In this document: positions 5,921 to 7,037 of the stretch, piece by piece
How the letters are laid out: the number at the start of each line of letters is the position of its first letter
Position numbering within the stretch: position 1 is the first letter of the stretch
Assembly (NCBI GenBank): GCA_030596465.1
Contig: JAUVJW010000098.1
Coordinates: forward strand, 1-7,037
From: Candidatus Fermentibacteraceae bacterium
GTDB lineage: Bacteria > Fermentibacterota > Fermentibacteria > Fermentibacterales > JCC-6
Reading direction: 5' to 3'
DNA length: 7,037 nt
Notes under the pieces: model-generated
What the model was told of the DNA's origin: nothing
Databases searched by the model: none
What the model saw: only the letters and a program-made list of their open reading frames with translations
Made by a program: the position numbers and the translations under genes

Positions 5921-6472
5921 TTATATCTGTCCCGGAGACTTTACCTTTAAGTAACGATCCCGTTCACTAAACACACAACCGCAATACGGTTGGCGATACA
6001 TACCAAAACTACGGGAAAGTTCAATGGATCTTTTGTAACTGCTCCTGAAATCCATGTATGCAAACAGGATATCGTATTGCGCCGCCGCGATTTTCCCTGC
6101 CTCTTTTAATAACTTATGGTTCTGATACGGACTTACGGACAGAGTTGATGTGAACAATTCGATACCCATTTCCGATGCCAGTTCAGCAGTTTTTTTCATT
6201 CTGTCAGAAAAACACGAGAAACACCTGTTATCGCCGTTCAGCAACATTTTTATGTTGTCTTCCAGCGGATATTCCTCATGATAAATTACCGGCAATTTCA
6301 CTGAAGGAGCCCATTCCTTTAAAGCATCGAGTCTTCGTTTGAATTCCTTCCAGGGATGGATTGACGGATTGTAAAAACAACCGGTTACTTCATAACCATC
6401 AGCCCTCAAATTCTCAAGAACAGCAGTTGCACAGGGCGCACAGCAGATGTGAAGCAGGATTTTTTCTTTCAC
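5921..6472 (-). CDS. queH: Epoxyqueuosine reductase QueH
   Basis: The 183-residue protein fits QueH (formerly DUF208), the cytoplasmic iron-sulfur enzyme that reduces epoxyqueuosine to queuosine at tRNA position 34. It is a non-homologous replacement for cobalamin-dependent QueG. The family signature is all there: LLHICCAPCA with Cys10-Cys11 and Cys14, GCFYNPSIHPWKEFKRRL, RCFSCF (Cys84, Cys87), STLSVSPYQNH (110-119), then YRQPYCGCVFSERDR with Cys164 and Cys166. The paired N-terminal and central cysteines are those expected to hold the cluster, and the late CGC is the conserved pair near the active site. The start is GTG at 6470-6472, overlapping the ruvB stop (GTGA, four bases), so translation is probably coupled. 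AGGAAGAG lies about ten bases upstream inside ruvB. Linkage to ruvB fits the common ruv-queA-tgt clusters. Confidence 0.93.
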   Translation of the reverse strand: MKEKILLHICCAPCATAVLENLRADGYEVTGCFYNPSIHPWKEFKRRLDALKEWAPSVKLPVIYHEEYPLEDNIKMLLNGDNRCFSCFSDRMKKTAELASEMGIELFTSTLSVSPYQNHKLLKEAGKIAAAQYDILFAYMDFRSSYKRSIELSRSFGMYRQPYCGCVFSERDRYLKVKSPGQI

Positions 6473-7037
6473 AACGGAAGCTCTTCCTGACCGGCTCTGG
6501 TAAAGCCGAGATGCCTGTACGCGTGAGCAGTGGCAACTCGTCCCCTGCTGGTACGGTTAAGAAAACCTCTTGCGAGAAGAAATGGTTCAACCACATCAAT
6601 AAGAGTATCTCTTTCCTCGTTCAGCGTGGCCGCAATGGCCGATACTCCAACGGGACCACCGCCATACTGCCTGATAATTACTTTCAGGTAATTCCTGTCC
6701 AGCCTGTCAAGCCCGGCTTCATCAACTCCATTTATATCCATGGCCTCTATGGCGGTTATCTCGTCTATGGCCTCTCGTCTCATTACCTGAGCATAATCTC
6801 TGGTTCTTTTAAGAAGTCTGTTGGCTATCCTGGGAGTACCTCGTGAGCGAAATGCTATGGATTCCGAACCTTCGCCGGTAATTACCGTTGAAAGTATCCC
6901 TGCGGAACGGGTGATAATGGTACGCAGATCTTTCACATCGTAAAACTCAAGATGAAGAGAAAAGCCGAACCTGTCCCGGAGAGGACCTGTTATGAGACCG
7001 GCACGGGTAGTTGCCCCCACAATGGTAAAGTGATTCA
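6469..7037 (-). CDS. ruvB: Holliday junction branch migration ATPase RuvB, 3' part
   Basis: The frame enters from the right edge and codes for the last 188 residues of a protein usually about 335-345 long. Walker A and B lie outside the window. The visible part starts in NHFTIVGATTRAG (sensor-1 region), followed by GPLRDRFGF carrying the arginine finger. RGTPRIANRLL has the sensor-2 arginine (69th visible residue). A C-terminal winged helix (GGGPVGVSAIAATLNEE to RGFLNRTSRGRVAT) contacts DNA. RuvB forms hexameric motors that, with RuvA, drive branch migration of Holliday junctions for RuvC cutting. A GTG at 7018-7020 is the valine in IVGATTRAG, not a start: the upstream codons continue the family sequence. 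It overlaps queH by four bases. Truncation is due only to the window edge. Confidence 0.96.
   Translation of the reverse strand, partial: NHFTIVGATTRAGLITGPLRDRFGFSLHLEFYDVKDLRTIITRSAGILSTVITGEGSESIAFRSRGTPRIANRLLKRTRDYAQVMRREAIDEITAIEAMDINGVDEAGLDRLDRNYLKVIIRQYGGGPVGVSAIAATLNEERDTLIDVVEPFLLARGFLNRTSRGRVATAHAYRHLGFTRAGQEELPL

Noticed and set aside
6361..6846. Plus-strand open frame of 161 codons
   Set aside because: It runs antisense across the well-supported ruvB and queH genes and resembles no protein.
6469..7020. ruvB as a complete 183-residue gene starting at GTG 7020
   Set aside because: That GTG is the valine of the IVGATTRAG motif, and upstream codons in the same frame continue RuvB sequence to the window edge.

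Overview
The window looks like ordinary bacterial chromosome: densely packed genes, strong Shine-Dalgarno sequences, short spacers, and no tRNA, rRNA, CRISPR array or insertion sequence that I can see. Taxonomy can only be guessed. Three features fit an uncultured lineage of the FCB or related candidate phyla (for example Fermentibacterota, Eisenbacteria, WOR-3 or Cloacimonadota): an exported FG-GAP propeller protein ending in a FlgD-like/type-A sorting-like domain, a pyrB-pyrI pair, and the QueH form of epoxyqueuosine reductase. No marker gene here settles it.

Layout from left to right. At 1-450 (minus) lies the first 150 residues of a small exported protein of unknown function, running off the window. 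At 526-1743 (minus) is a complete peptidase T gene (pepT). A 79-bp divergent intergenic region (1744-1822) follows, with back-to-back candidate promoters whose -10 boxes overlap. Rightward from it runs a tight three-gene operon: an excisionase/MerR-type helix-turn-helix fused to a PTS EIIA type-2 domain (1823-2545), the aspartate carbamoyltransferase catalytic chain pyrB (2558-3481, GTG start), and its regulatory chain pyrI (3481-3942, overlapping pyrB by one base). A rho-independent terminator at 3959-3997 closes the operon and sits between convergent genes.

The right half is on the minus strand. The 3' part of ruvB (6469-7037) overlaps queH (5921-6472) by four bases. After a short gap with its own candidate promoter comes a secreted seven-repeat FG-GAP/VCBS beta-propeller protein (4008-5834).

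Functionally, pyrB and pyrI make the CTP/ATP-controlled enzyme that commits carbamoyl phosphate to pyrimidine synthesis. The protein encoded just upstream joins a DNA-binding domain to a phosphotransferase-like domain. That makes it the best candidate here for an under-described regulatory link, possibly coupling PTS phosphorylation state to pyrimidine synthesis or peptide use. RuvB (Holliday-junction branch migration) and QueH (last step of queuosine synthesis in tRNA) echo the widespread clustering of ruv genes with queuosine genes. No gene-free stretch reaches 300 bases.
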